Source: Turritopsis dohrnii
Lineage: Eukaryota; Cnidaria; Hydrozoa; Anthoathecata; Oceaniidae
DNA: 64,000 nucleotides
Direction: 5' to 3'
NCBI GenBank assembly: GCA_027922465.2
Contig: BQMF02000201.1
Location: forward strand, 62,001 to 126,000
The position numbers and the translations under genes are program-made. The notes beneath the pieces were generated by a model. The model was not told the DNA's origin. It was given only the letters and a program-made list of their open reading frames with translations, and searched no databases. Of this stretch, positions 44,372 to 55,141 are shown in pieces (the stretch's first letter is position 1; every line of letters starts with the position of its first letter).

Positions 44372-47045
44372 TGTAGGAACAAGAATTGTTTTTGAATTTC
44401 ACATCAGCATAAGTGGTTGGGATTGAAGCTTACTTAAAGACCTCTATTTCTTTTCGAAACAGTTTTTTTCTAGTTGTGTTTTTACATTTGTTTTTTTTAC
44501 TACTCTACGATTTTAAAAAGAAAAGGAAACTTTTTGAAATGATTATACAGATGAACATCATTAGTGAAAAGAACCATTACTATAAACTGAATGTCTACAA
44601 AACGTTGGACTAATCATAATCTGAAAACACTTTATTTCTTGAACTTGTGGCTTGCTGTTTGTCATTTGGTAAGAGTCTGTGTGTATGAACGAAATATCTG
44701 TTGTTTTTTATGTCTAATCTGAACAGAACGCACTAATTATTCGCAGTACGTGTTTTGGGACAGCTTTCATTCTGGTTAGTCAAGCATAGCAATCATGTTT
44801 CATAATTAAAGAAAAATTGTTGTAATTAAAACCTAAGTCTTTTTCACAATCAATGAAATAATGACTGCGTATTTTGTGGACCTCCTCATTGATACAGCGT
44901 GTCTTCAAAAAAATGTGTTGATACAGTGTGCCTTCATCAAACTTTGAATGTGAATAACTTTTACTTGTGGCTGTAATAAAATTGATTTTTATATCACCTG
45001 ATAGGATATTTTGTAAACTTTACAAAAATTAAAGTTCCGAATTGTGGAAAAAATCAGGGAAAAAGAAAAATTATATTTGTCAACGATTTGCACTATTAAC
45101 TTTATAAACGTCCATTAACACTATACTAATGGCGAAGCTTAATGACATCGCTCTCATTTTTTAAAAGATATTCAATATTTAACTCAAACACGATAATCAA
45201 GCGCAATCAGAAAAAAGAAGGGGGAATAATTAACAGCTCATAACCTGCTTTATGGAATCAGTAATAGCATGGCATTGTGCAATTGCACCAGTTTAGTTCT
45301 GATAAGAAAGCAATATACAAGGGACCAAAAGAAGACAGGTCGGCAAGTTAAAAGCATAAAATGACTCGGTTGTCAGGCGTTAACATTTAACTAATCAGTA
45401 ATTTTCTTCCCATTGATGCACTATATTTCGATTTACATCATCATCTTTTAATAAATCTAATCCCCAGCGATCGATCGCTAAATTTCTTTTCAATAAAAAA
45501 ATTTAAATGTTCTTATTAAAGCTCATCCTGCTAATTTCTTGAAATTAAAGGCCACAGAATGTTTTGTACACATAGCATATGGTCAATGTTCAGTTGAAAA
45601 CAAGACGTGATCGAATAAGATAAAGAAACTTTGTAAAACCTGAGTAGCTATGCAGATCTCTAAATTTAAGAAACTTTCATATGCAACTGAACCTTCGAAA
45701 TAAATTATAGTGAGAAAAATAAACGTAATACAAAACACAAAAATCAAATACACGTTGTTTTTTATTTTGTTTTTGTTTTTTTGAAGAAACCGGTGAGCGG
45801 CTCTAAAGCCAGTAATTTTAGTACTGCATGTTTCTTATTTGGTTTCTTAAACTAAGATTGTATTCAGATAACCTAAAACCTGCTCTGACATGTATTTACT
45901 GTTGTTCTATTTGATAGAAACAAGGTCTGGAAAAAACATGCGATTATACAATTTAAAATCGAACGATATTGACATCGACTTGCGTCGCCGCTTTATTCAA
46001 TCATACAAGCGCAAGTATAAAAAGTTAGTTCGAAAAGATACTTCGTGAAATATTACATTCACTAGTTTCTTAATTTTTGGAAGCCTATAAAATCCAATCC
46101 TTAACTTTTATGAAAGTTTCTTATAAACAGGTTTCTTTTAAAAAAATACATGTAACAAAATTACCAAACAAAAGTTAAACTCGCAAACAAGCAATATAGA
46201 ATTCATAATAGACTAGTATCGAACGTTCATGTGGGGTCCTAGCTGTACCAGACTATGTCGATTTTATAAAACAGCGGCAATGCCACAACATTCCTGTTTA
46301 ATCTTCTAATATCCATCGTATATTGTTATCGTCGAATGACCTATAAATTGACATATGAGTGAATGCAATTATCGAAAACCTGATTAACAAGAATACTTGC
46401 AGATATATTTTTGTTTCCAGTAGTTATGCCTAGTTCATCTGGTTTTCGAGTTGTGTCTATGTGCTTTTCAGTGTTCTTTTCTAAGGTATAAACAAACATG
46501 AGGGCTTTAACAGTTAGGACGTGAATAAATGCATTTCAAAGGGTTCTGGTTAAAACTTACATACGCATCTAGTTTCATTTTTCCTTGAGTCTGCAATTAT
46601 TTTTTTAACATTACATAACATAAGGACATACTAACATTTAAGAAAGATTAATTACGACCCAGTTATCTAGTTCTTAGGAACTGCAATAAACAACCTTTCT
46701 CTGACATTGTCAAACACATAGACATGAATTTTGCCGAACATCACCTTTGTAACCAGCTTCTGTCATCTATTCAAAAAGAAACTGATTTGCTGTTTTTTTA
46801 GGTTTGGACTAAATCAAGTTGTTTTGATAAATAAAAAGGAAGTATAAGCTGACTTTATTTCAACTTTGTTGTTTTCATATCGATATCCGTTAGTTCATGT
46901 TACATAATTAACTTTTGTAAATTAATTCAATAGTTTGAAAAATATTACGGCGTAAAATTCCATAAATTTATTTTCAAGAGAATAACGACTATCCAATCGG
47001 TTGACACTGTGGATATAATAACAAAAATTTTCAAGAAATGGAAAC
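44372..47045. other. 2.7 kb without a recognisable gene
   Basis: AT-rich DNA with only short frames. A small near-repeat of 'TTGATACAGYGTGYCTTCA' sits at 44889-44937. I see no RNA gene or element. Confidence 0.45.
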
Positions 47046-47542
47046 TCAACTCTCCAACTTCGTTCCCAGGGCTTCTTGCCTTTTTCGATATGCGGATGGC
47101 GGCGAAGAAAGCCCTGGTGCAGGCCGGTCGTTTCTCACTTGTGATTGGTTGTCGAGAATTAAATGATTAAGAAAATATTGCCCTCGGCGTCGAGTGAGAT
47201 TTTTAAAAAAAAATCAATGCGGAGAGAAGTTTTAAAGCCAGAAATGGGAAAGAAAAAAGATTGAAAATATTTCACCAATTCAGAAGACAAGACCTGATGG
47301 ATAAATATTAAATAACATTATAATTGGCTATGACTGAATTTTCGTACTTATGAATTTGTTTTATTCAGCTAAATATTTTTCTTTTTCCTCTCATGCTTTA
47401 CCATTCATAATTATTTCATACCAAGCAGGTGTAACAGTAGCTTAGTAGCTTCTCAAAATTGTGGAAGTAAGTTCATAAAATTTTTCAGAGAAAACATTTT
47501 TCTTCCCTAATACTGGTGTGAATATTTAGTGTTCATGAGTAA

Positions 47543-47823
47543 ATGGCTCAATTAACACCAAACAAAGTGTATTTAGGGAAAGAAGGAGGAAATCAATCCA
47601 AATGTCGACTTTGTGGCGAGCAAAAGAACAACAATTACTTAAGATATTTTCAGTTTTTTGAAAGGTGAAAAGATTGTCTCTGAAAATCGCACGTATACGT
47701 GGAATCACCATAGGAGAGGATGACTGTCCTCCCCATACAATTTGTAGAAAGTGTTAGAGCCGTGTCGAGAACATGCTGACATTCATACAATCCTGTCAAC
47801 AAACACAGGTGACACTCAGACAA
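47543..47823 (+). pseudogene. ZAD-like zinc finger fragment inside the element
   Basis: ATG 47543 opens 'VYLGKEGGNQSKCRLCGEQ' then hits TGA. A second frame continues the pattern ('LSLKIARIRGITIGEDD', 'PPHTICRKC') with a TAG before 'SRVENMLTFIQSC'. The C-x2-C ... C-x2-C spacing with Leu-rich linker resembles the treble-clef zf-AD domain. A frame shift and a stop make it inactive. Probably the DNA-binding N-terminus of the element's own transposase. Confidence 0.55.
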
Positions 47824-47985
47824 AGCTTATCTATAAAAAGATTACCACCAAGTAGTATCCAATCATATGCAATTAATGGAGAAAGTTCCAGTATAGGTTC
47901 ACGTAAACAGTTACAATTTACAACATAACAACTAGTAAAATTAAGGAACATAGCACAATAACCTAAACAAGATGAAAATTGCATA

Positions 47986-48258
47986 GGGACTGTTCACAAA
48001 TGACGTCAACTGTTAGGGGGGGAGGGGGGGTTATGCTAAAGTTGACGCTGGTTGACGGGGGAGGGGGGGGGGGGGGGGGAGGGAATATGATACTAGTTGA
48101 CGTCAACCCACACAATTTTGCAGAACCTTGATTTTTCCAATTAAGTAAAGTTTCTTTTCTTTAAGTGGGGTGGAGGTTGTTTTGTTTTGGATGGGGAGGG
48201 GAGGGGGGGGGGGTCAAAAATCTTGAAAAAATGGTTGACGTCATTTGTGAACAATCCC
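47986..48258. mobile_element. Nested MITE with G-run core
   Basis: Inverted ends GGGACTGTTCACAAATGACG and (reverse complement) GGGATTGTTCACAAATGACG continue to CAAC. The core contains several G runs of 7-18 bases at 48016-48034, 48058-48082 and 48192-48212, plus internal TTGACG repeats. It sits inside the 47055-49102 element. Confidence 0.85.
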
Positions 48259-49111
48259 ATAATAAAACATAACTCTATTAAGATTATGACAAAATTGTTA
48301 TGGAGATGTTTCATATCTCCCCCAAAAATATTTTTTGACTATTGTTTATGCTTACACAATTGTTTCAGGGTCAAAGGTATGCTTAGTTTATGCTTAAATT
48401 TTGATGTCAAACTATATTTACCAAAAAATTATTAGTACGTAATATACATACCACATTTCAACACAATATGTGTTTCATCAATATGCCACAATATTATCTC
48501 CATACCTATATATATATTTTTTGGATCTTAATATTTTTCTTCCATCATCACACAATAACGACTAAACAGAATGTCGATTTCTCCTTCTAAAACTTCATTG
48601 GCTATTTTCTAATTCCATATCATCAGTTTCAGTACCAGAAATATTACAACTTGACAACAATGACAATATTTCTCTTCCTCTTCTTATTATAGGAATTATA
48701 GAAAAGGCAGCAGTTGATAAACCAACGATTTACCAAAACCAGTTGGTAGAACTGCATCGTTGCCTTTTAAAAGTTGATTCCAGCATTGAACTTGTTTCAT
48801 TTATCTAAAGCGTACTCAATTTCCTAAAATAAATTAATCACTTGCTCCATTTTCGTTTGTTTATTTTTATCTACAAAATTCTGTTTCACTCGACGTTTTA
48901 AGGAAAAATTTTTAAGTAGTTCTTTACCTCGCTTGACCGTATGAAGACGATCTTAAAACCATGGGCAGAAAAGACAAATGACATCAATACTGCATAAATT
49001 AAAACCACCAGTATTTCAGTTGGTTTTGACCGGCCTGCACCAGGGCTTTCTTCGCCGCCATCCGCATATCGAAAAAGGCAAGAAGCCCTGGGAACGAGGT
49101 TGTCAACTCTC

Positions 49112-50574
49112 AATAATACGCGCACACTGAATTCCTAATCTGCAGATGATATGATAACTGGAATCAAATTAATGGTCAATTTGTCGTTATACTTAATTGG
49201 TGTAGCCTAGTATACATTTTCCGAATTTCAGTTTGAACACTATTCAGTAATCGAAGTAACCCAGTGTGGAAAATCGTCAAAAACCACTGCGAAGAAGAGC
49301 ATTTCTATTGAAATTGTGTGTATATTACTATAGAAATACACTCCTTTGCAGACGTTTTTTAACAAATGTGTCGGCTAGGAACGACCGTTGTTCGGCGAAA
49401 AATCGTGAGAGCATGGAAAATGCCGACGAGACGAGTACAGACCAGACGTGTATGAGAAAAACCGATAGGGGAATGTGCTATTATCTTCTCTTTTGATTCT
49501 TAAGCTAAGCTGAAGCTTGTTGAAACCATTTCCAAATGCTTCTAAATGACTCCAAAGTGAACAAAAATGAAGGGAAATCGCTGCAGCGGGAAGGGTGTAA
49601 AAACATTCATAAGAAAGCCTGCGTCATGATTGAGACGTAGAGATTTCCAACCACTTCAAAGCATTGCATTATTGCTAGAGTACATCAGAGTATCGTTTCA
49701 AGCAGCGGAATGGGGTCGAATATGTGAAGGTCTGTTTGGCTACTGAAAAGATAACTGACTTCACAATTTTAATCAATAGAACCAAAAAAATAATTCCTCT
49801 CATAAGAAGACTGTCATTCATACTAAACACATACACATAATAATTACATAAACTAGCTTGAGCCCCCTGATTCTTAATAATTCTTTAAATGTGAGCCTGA
49901 AGTATTCTTAACTGATTCTTAAATATTTCTAGAAAAAACAATGAGTACAATGAAGCTGAGCACGGCATATTAGATAAACTTTCAGACGCGTTGGTTAGAA
50001 GCATGGAAAAATCAAAAAGCGACAAAAGAGCTTTATTTACCACGGCTATATGTGATTTAAGTCTTTTTGATCTTTGAACACACTTTGAACCTTATGGCAA
50101 TTCTTATAATATTCTTAAATTTTGACGATTTTGAGCCTCACGAAGAATTATGATAAAAAAAACTGTGTACCTGTAACAATCATTTCCACAAAACAACCAC
50201 GAAAGTAATTGCCACTATCAGAGAGATCCTCTCACATTGGTTATGACCTCACAATAGCCCACCCATTTTAAAAAAATTGCAAATTACTCTTTTGAATTTT
50301 CTAACACATATCGATACCTTTGATTTGTAAGCAGGTGTAAGTAAACAACGATCATCCCAAATTCCCCTTAAAATATTCATAACGTAAAATTAAATTTATT
50401 GAAAACAGTATGTAAGTCTTCTTTAATTTCCATTCTATCAGTAATATAACTAATGTCAAAAAGATATCACAACCGATTGCTTTTCCCTGTTCTTCATTGG
50501 ATGAGCTTGTTGAACGTTCCACTCCTCCTGTGATTTTGCTCGTGTTTAAAAGTACGACTAACACTTAACAAAAC
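49112..50574. other. Intergenic region before receptor 3
   Basis: Contains hairpin copy e at 49285. The rest is AT-rich, with no gene or recognisable element. Confidence 0.45.
49285..49353 (-). repeat. 69-bp hairpin element, copy e
   Basis: CACTGCGAAGAAGAGC ... CTTTGCAGACG; the AAGAAGAGC arm comes first, so the copy is reversed relative to b-d. The left outer flank reads CCAGTGTGGAAAATCG. Confidence 0.75.
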
Positions 50575-51381
50575 ATGAATTATCTGGCGATAATATATCC
50601 TCTTAGTGTTATTACAATTTTTATGCAGTTGTTTGGTTTAACCTGTTTGGTACTAAGCAAAGCAAGACCTACCGATCAGAAATACATACTGATAAGTGTT
50701 CTCTGTAGCCGCATTGGGTTCATAATAACCATTTTATTCGCACTTCGGCACCATGACAAGACCGTTATGCAACTGAACTATGTGGGAAATATATATGTTT
50801 TCATAATGCTGATAATTTTTCAATTATGTCACGCTGGTTCAGTGTTTCTGCTGGTGTTTGATCGCTATCTGATTTTTCACTTGAACATTACCTATCCTTC
50901 GTCAAGAATTTGCAGATACAAGAACAAGCTGGTTGTTACATTGTGGTGTAGTGCCATTCTAGCTGTGGCTGGTCCGTATTTCGTACTGTATTTTAATTAT
51001 GCAGACCGTTTCCAGTTCGTTTCTGATAAGCTTTCAAATATTTACTTAGCTATCACCCCAATGTTCTTTCACGGAATGTTTATAGCCAACATCGCCATCA
51101 TATTCAAAATAAGAAAACATAACAGAAGTCACCCTGGCAACAGCAGGCACAAATATCTCCTTTTGGTTTTGCTTCTTGTGAATTATCTAGTTCTAGATAG
51201 TTTGCCTATCAGCATTATGAGGATATTGCAATGGTTTAAACTACACAAAGTCAGTAGCTTCATCATGTATCACAGCATTATTAAACTTTTATATGTGGTT
51301 GTTGATACCGTTATCTATACGTTTACTGTCAATGAAATCACAACAAAAATTGTTGGAATTATTAATATATTGAAATCGTAA
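50575..51381 (+). CDS. Divergent rhodopsin-like 7TM receptor 3
   Basis: Single exon, 268 aa, ATG at 50575, TAA at 51379-51381. Same architecture as receptors 1 and 2: short N-terminus, 'KYILISVLCSRIG' in TM2, 'VFDRYLIF' after TM3, 'KIRKHNRSHPGNSRHKYLLL' in loop 3, and 'VNEITTKIVGI' after TM7. Identity to receptors 1/2 is much lower (about 25-30% by eye), but the HNR[MS]HPGN loop is shared. An older family member 11 kb away on the same strand. Confidence 0.83.
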   Translation: MNYLAIIYPLSVITIFMQLFGLTCLVLSKARPTDQKYILISVLCSRIGFIITILFALRHHDKTVMQLNYVGNIYVFIMLIIFQLCHAGSVFLLVFDRYLIFHLNITYPSSRICRYKNKLVVTLWCSAILAVAGPYFVLYFNYADRFQFVSDKLSNIYLAITPMFFHGMFIANIAIIFKIRKHNRSHPGNSRHKYLLLVLLLVNYLVLDSLPISIMRILQWFKLHKVSSFIMYHSIIKLLYVVVDTVIYTFTVNEITTKIVGIINILKS

Positions 51382-51956
51382 AGAATATAACAATATATCA
51401 CTCTATATCACTGTCGAATAGGTATTACAAATTAAGCTGTTTCACCACGGAATAAAGAATACGGGATTTTTTTGTATACATTTTGTTCTACACACAACGT
51501 GAAAAGTAATATTTTGAAGTCGTACTGAAAAAGAAGACGTGATAACAGCAGTACTTCCGATAAATTTCCCTTGGTTTCTTCATGATTCTATCTCTCAAAA
51601 TATAAATAAACTTCTTAACCTAAGTGTATAGTTTCTGCGCTTTTGTGACTCATTGAAAATGAATATCTTGTACGTCGTCGTCCACGTTGCCGTCGTATAT
51701 TCGTAAGTTCCCTATTCCTTTTGTTAACAGCAACATATTAGATTGGCTAGGTAGCGACCATAATAACTATTATTGATCGCTTCTTCCTCTTTATAACCCC
51801 TTTATTATTGTAACACAAGCAACAAAATACAAAAATGAAAGTTATAAAAAATTGAGGCAAATTGGCATTGCAAATGTGGGGCAGGATTTAATTGAAAATT
51901 TGAGCAGCGTTTTCATTACAAATTGGGGCAAGTTTCATTACAAATTACGACAGGCA
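51382..51956. other. Flank with small ATTACAAATTGGGGCA repeats
   Basis: Degenerate copies of 'ATTACAAATTGGGGCAAGTTTC' occur from about 51850 to 51955 and resume at 54746-54785 on the far side of the inserted element. The element therefore landed in a minor tandem repeat. Confidence 0.6.
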
Positions 51957-52910
51957 CACTGACAGTTTTAGCGGAGTCATTGCGACTCCTGAAAGGGAGT
52001 CATTGAACAATGATAACCTAAGGGAGTAAATCAGATGATACAGAGAGCATCTTAAGGGAGTCATTTTGCTTTTAAGGGGTGTCAATTTCAATTTCCTTAA
52101 AATGACCACCTTGAAGGGAATCAATTTGACTCCTTTAAGTGATCATAAGTGAGGTAAGTTAAATGGCTCTTTAAGGGAGTCATTTTGATGCTCGTCGGAG
52201 AGTCAAATCGAAAAACAAAGCCACTTTTTCGCACGTTTTAAAAAATTTTACGTAAGCAATTCTTAATGAGAGTCTCAGATGTCACATACGGTATAAAAGA
52301 TTTTACACCTTTAAACAATAAAGATACGGTTATTAACTCTTAACGGTACTTTCTTTGCTTTTTACTAAATAATTATTCTTTTGTATAGATATTTCCCTAT
52401 ATAACCACAAAAATTGTAAACTTATTTAATGCGACCGTACGATCGCATTGAATAAAAAAAACATCTATAGCTAATTTATTAACTTCACTGGTTCACTGGT
52501 TTCATTGGTTACATATACATATTTCATATAAGGAGATATGTAGTTGTACTATTCTTGGATTCCTTTCTTGACGAAACTGAATGTGTCCGCGTGACTGACA
52601 GTTTCTTTCGTTTGTTTTCTTGTTCTTAAATAATCGGATATTAATATTCTATATGATAAGTTAGCTTGCTTACTCCTTAAATTTCTTTTAAAGAACAACA
52701 AAACACTGATGATGCCCACAAAACACGGTCGGCTATGCAGACAGTAACTAAATATGTTATAAGTACACTGTTTTTCTTTATCAGCCATAAACTTCAAATG
52801 AAAGTATTTGGGGAAAAGCTAAATGATTTTGAATGATTAGCTACTATATTTTGATTACTTGTGACAGCTTTACTTTTTACAGTATACTACTTTTTCTTTA
52901 GATTCTTATT

Positions 52911-53353
52911 ATGAAATTTGCCTGTCAATTTGATTGCTCTTATAAAACAATCAATTACAAATGGCTCGTGCAATATTTTTGGAACTTTCAAGCAATACAG
53001 GGCAGCTTCGCTATTCAATGCAATATTTCTGGATGTGTATTAAAATTCAAAAATCAAAAGAGCTGTGCAAAAACACCAAAGTTCAACATCAAGACTTGAA
53101 GTGACTTTTGGATATCAATGCAAGTGACAATAATCTTGCTGGTGATAGCAGTGATGATGAAGATGTTGATGATCAGTTTTTTGAGTTCGCACTGTATTAT
53201 TGGTATAGTTTCATTTGTAAACGTCATTATTCGGCTGTATGTGACGTAATTTTTGAAAAGTCATCTTATTTAATCTGCAATCCAAAATTCAATTTTTCTT
53301 TGTGTTTCTTTCTATTCTTACTATTTTCGAGACAAAATTGGTATTCATCTTGA
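52911..53353 (+). pseudogene. Degenerate zinc-finger protein of the TIR element
   Basis: Frame 52911-53099 reads 'FACQFDCSYKTIN' then 'IQCNISGCVLKFKN': two C2-type half-fingers whose His partners are lost ('LVQYF' where 'QHF' is usual). After a frame change an acidic stretch follows ('DSSDDEDVDD', 53147-53176). This N-terminal layout occurs in transposon-encoded proteins of cnidarians. No catalytic domain remains. Confidence 0.4.
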
Positions 53354-53581
53354 ATGAAATATTAATTAACACAAATTAGCGCCGTGAACTTTCTTCGTGG
53401 TTTTTCTTCATTCTCAGTCTACCTTTTGTTGAAAAGTGGGGGAGACAATCGCATTATAATGCATAAAAAAGAAATATTGTATATCGTAGAAATTAAAAAA
53501 CACGCAAAAAATATTTATTGTTATGAAATATCCAAGTTTGTATATAAGCTATTTGCGTTTTCATGAATGTTTTTGTATGTA

Positions 53582-54204
53582 CAGTGTGTTTCAAAATGAT
53601 TGCAATGGAAATTTTAAAGTTGTTTTTCTCAGTAAGTATATCGAATTTTGAAATAATTTTTACATCAATCGAAAGCCCTTTTTGAGATCTTTCGCCAAGT
53701 ATATTTTTGTGAGAAATGAAAAAGTGGTTTTCGAGAAAACAAGGAAAATGTCTTGGAAAATTGTCATTAAATTTTTAATGGTCGATTAACACGTAGTTTA
53801 ATTACATCGTGTTTATTGTTTCAAAGCACTGAATCCATTCAAATTTTTATTAATTTTATGTTTGCACCGAGACCCCCAAATTGATATTTTAAAACATAAA
53901 AGTTAAACGTTTTTCATGAACACACGGCTTAAACTTGTTCATTGTTTGCCAAATTGCTGTTATTGTTTGAAAAAATCTTTTCTTTTCATTGACGTCTTAA
54001 TCGACCATTAAAAATTTAATTACATTTTTCCAAGACATTTTCCTTGTTTTCTCGAAAACCACTTTTTCATTTCTCACAAAAATATACTTGGCGAAAGATC
54101 TCAAAAAGGGCTTTCGATTGATGAAAAAATTATTTCAAAATTCGATATACTTACTGAGAAAAACAACTTTAAAATTTCCATTGCAATCATTTTGAAACAC
54201 ACTG
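53582..54204. mobile_element. 623-bp palindromic element, 208-bp arms, TA duplication
   Basis: Left arm 53582-53789 and right arm 53997-54204 are reverse complements over 208 bp with about three mismatches. The ends are CAGTGTGTTTCAAAATG and TA flanks both sides (53580-53581, 54205-54206), as in Tc1/mariner. The 207-bp spacer has no coding sense. Nested within 51957-54745. Confidence 0.92.
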
Positions 54205-54745
54205 TATATTCATAGTGTTTAGATGAAAAGATCAATACATGATTTCAAGTAAATGGCATTGTTTTCTTAATTATCTTGAGATCACCATGAAATCCGGGGG
54301 CAAGATCAGCAAGATGACTAAGCGTTGAGAAGTGCCTCAATATTATGATACTAGAATGGGAGTCATTTAATATTAACACATTATGCCCAGAAGGGCGTCA
54401 TTTGATATCAGCGCAATGATGCTCTGAAGGGACTCATAGCGGATTGAAGCTCTTAAGGTGATCAAAAAATGACTCTTGTTTGAGCGTTAATTCAAAATGA
54501 TACTCAAACGGGAATCACGAAATGAGAATCGTAAGAGAGTCATTTTTAAATGACTCCCTTTGGAGAGTCACAAATATCGTCATTTTTGAGAACTGAAAGG
54601 GAGTCATTCATGGTAATGAGAAGCTAAAGGGAGTAAAAAAAGATACTTGTAAGGGAGTCAAAATGACTCGCAAAAGGAGTCGCCACAGGCACTCTGAAAT
54701 GACTCCCTTAGAGTTCCCATATTGACTCTATTAAAATTGTCAGTG

Positions 54746-55135
54746 CATTACATATCGGGGCAAAATTACTACAAATTGGGGCACAACAAGGTCCATATCT
54801 AACAGGCAATTAACTTCTTGATCCAACTTACAAGTCAAAACCCTCCTGAGATTTCTTTTCGACTCACAACAGTTCGAGTTGATCGATCAAAAATCAAACG
54901 AGTTAGTTCAAACTGTAACATAAAGTTCATTCATCGAATATCACTTCAGTTCACGGTCAACGAATTAAAACATAAAGACAGTTGACGCGTCGAAAACTAT
55001 TCATGGTGAAATTCTCACGTGAAAACGACTGGGTGCATGGTCACGCACTCTTCAATGTCTTCACCAACAATTAAAACAATTAAACAACAATTAAAGATGC
55101 AAGACGATAAAAAATTTGCTTACCGACTTTTTGTC
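54746..55135. other. Short intergenic stretch
   Basis: Begins with the resumed ACAAATTGGGGCA repeats, then unique DNA to the 6-bp duplication CACGCG at 55136. Confidence 0.5.
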
Positions 55136-55141
55136 CACGCG

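Larger units (their letters stand above)
47055..49102. mobile_element. 2-kb DNA transposon, 75-bp TIRs, 9-bp duplications
   Basis: The left end 47055-47129 and right end 49028-49102 are reverse complements over 75 bp with one difference (CAAC[T/C]TCGTTCCCAGGGC...). TCAACTCTC flanks it on both sides (47046-47054 and 49103-49111). Long TIRs with a 9-bp duplication point to a Mutator-like element. The interior carries a broken zinc-finger gene and a nested MITE. High TIR identity indicates recent activity of the family. Confidence 0.9.
51957..54745. mobile_element. 2.8-kb TIR element with GAGTCAT subterminal repeats
   Basis: Ends CACTGACAGTTTTAGCGGAG and (reverse complement) CACTGACAATTTTAATAGAG. 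Both flanks carry many GGGAGTCATT/AATGACTCC motifs (51975-52200 and 54370-54720). The interior holds a degenerate zinc-finger frame and a nested palindromic element at 53582-54204. Superfamily not assigned. Confidence 0.75.

Noticed and set aside
48058..48082. Long G runs as a sequencing artefact
   Set aside because: Not dismissed as error, because similar runs occur three times in the MITE core, but exact lengths cannot be trusted.
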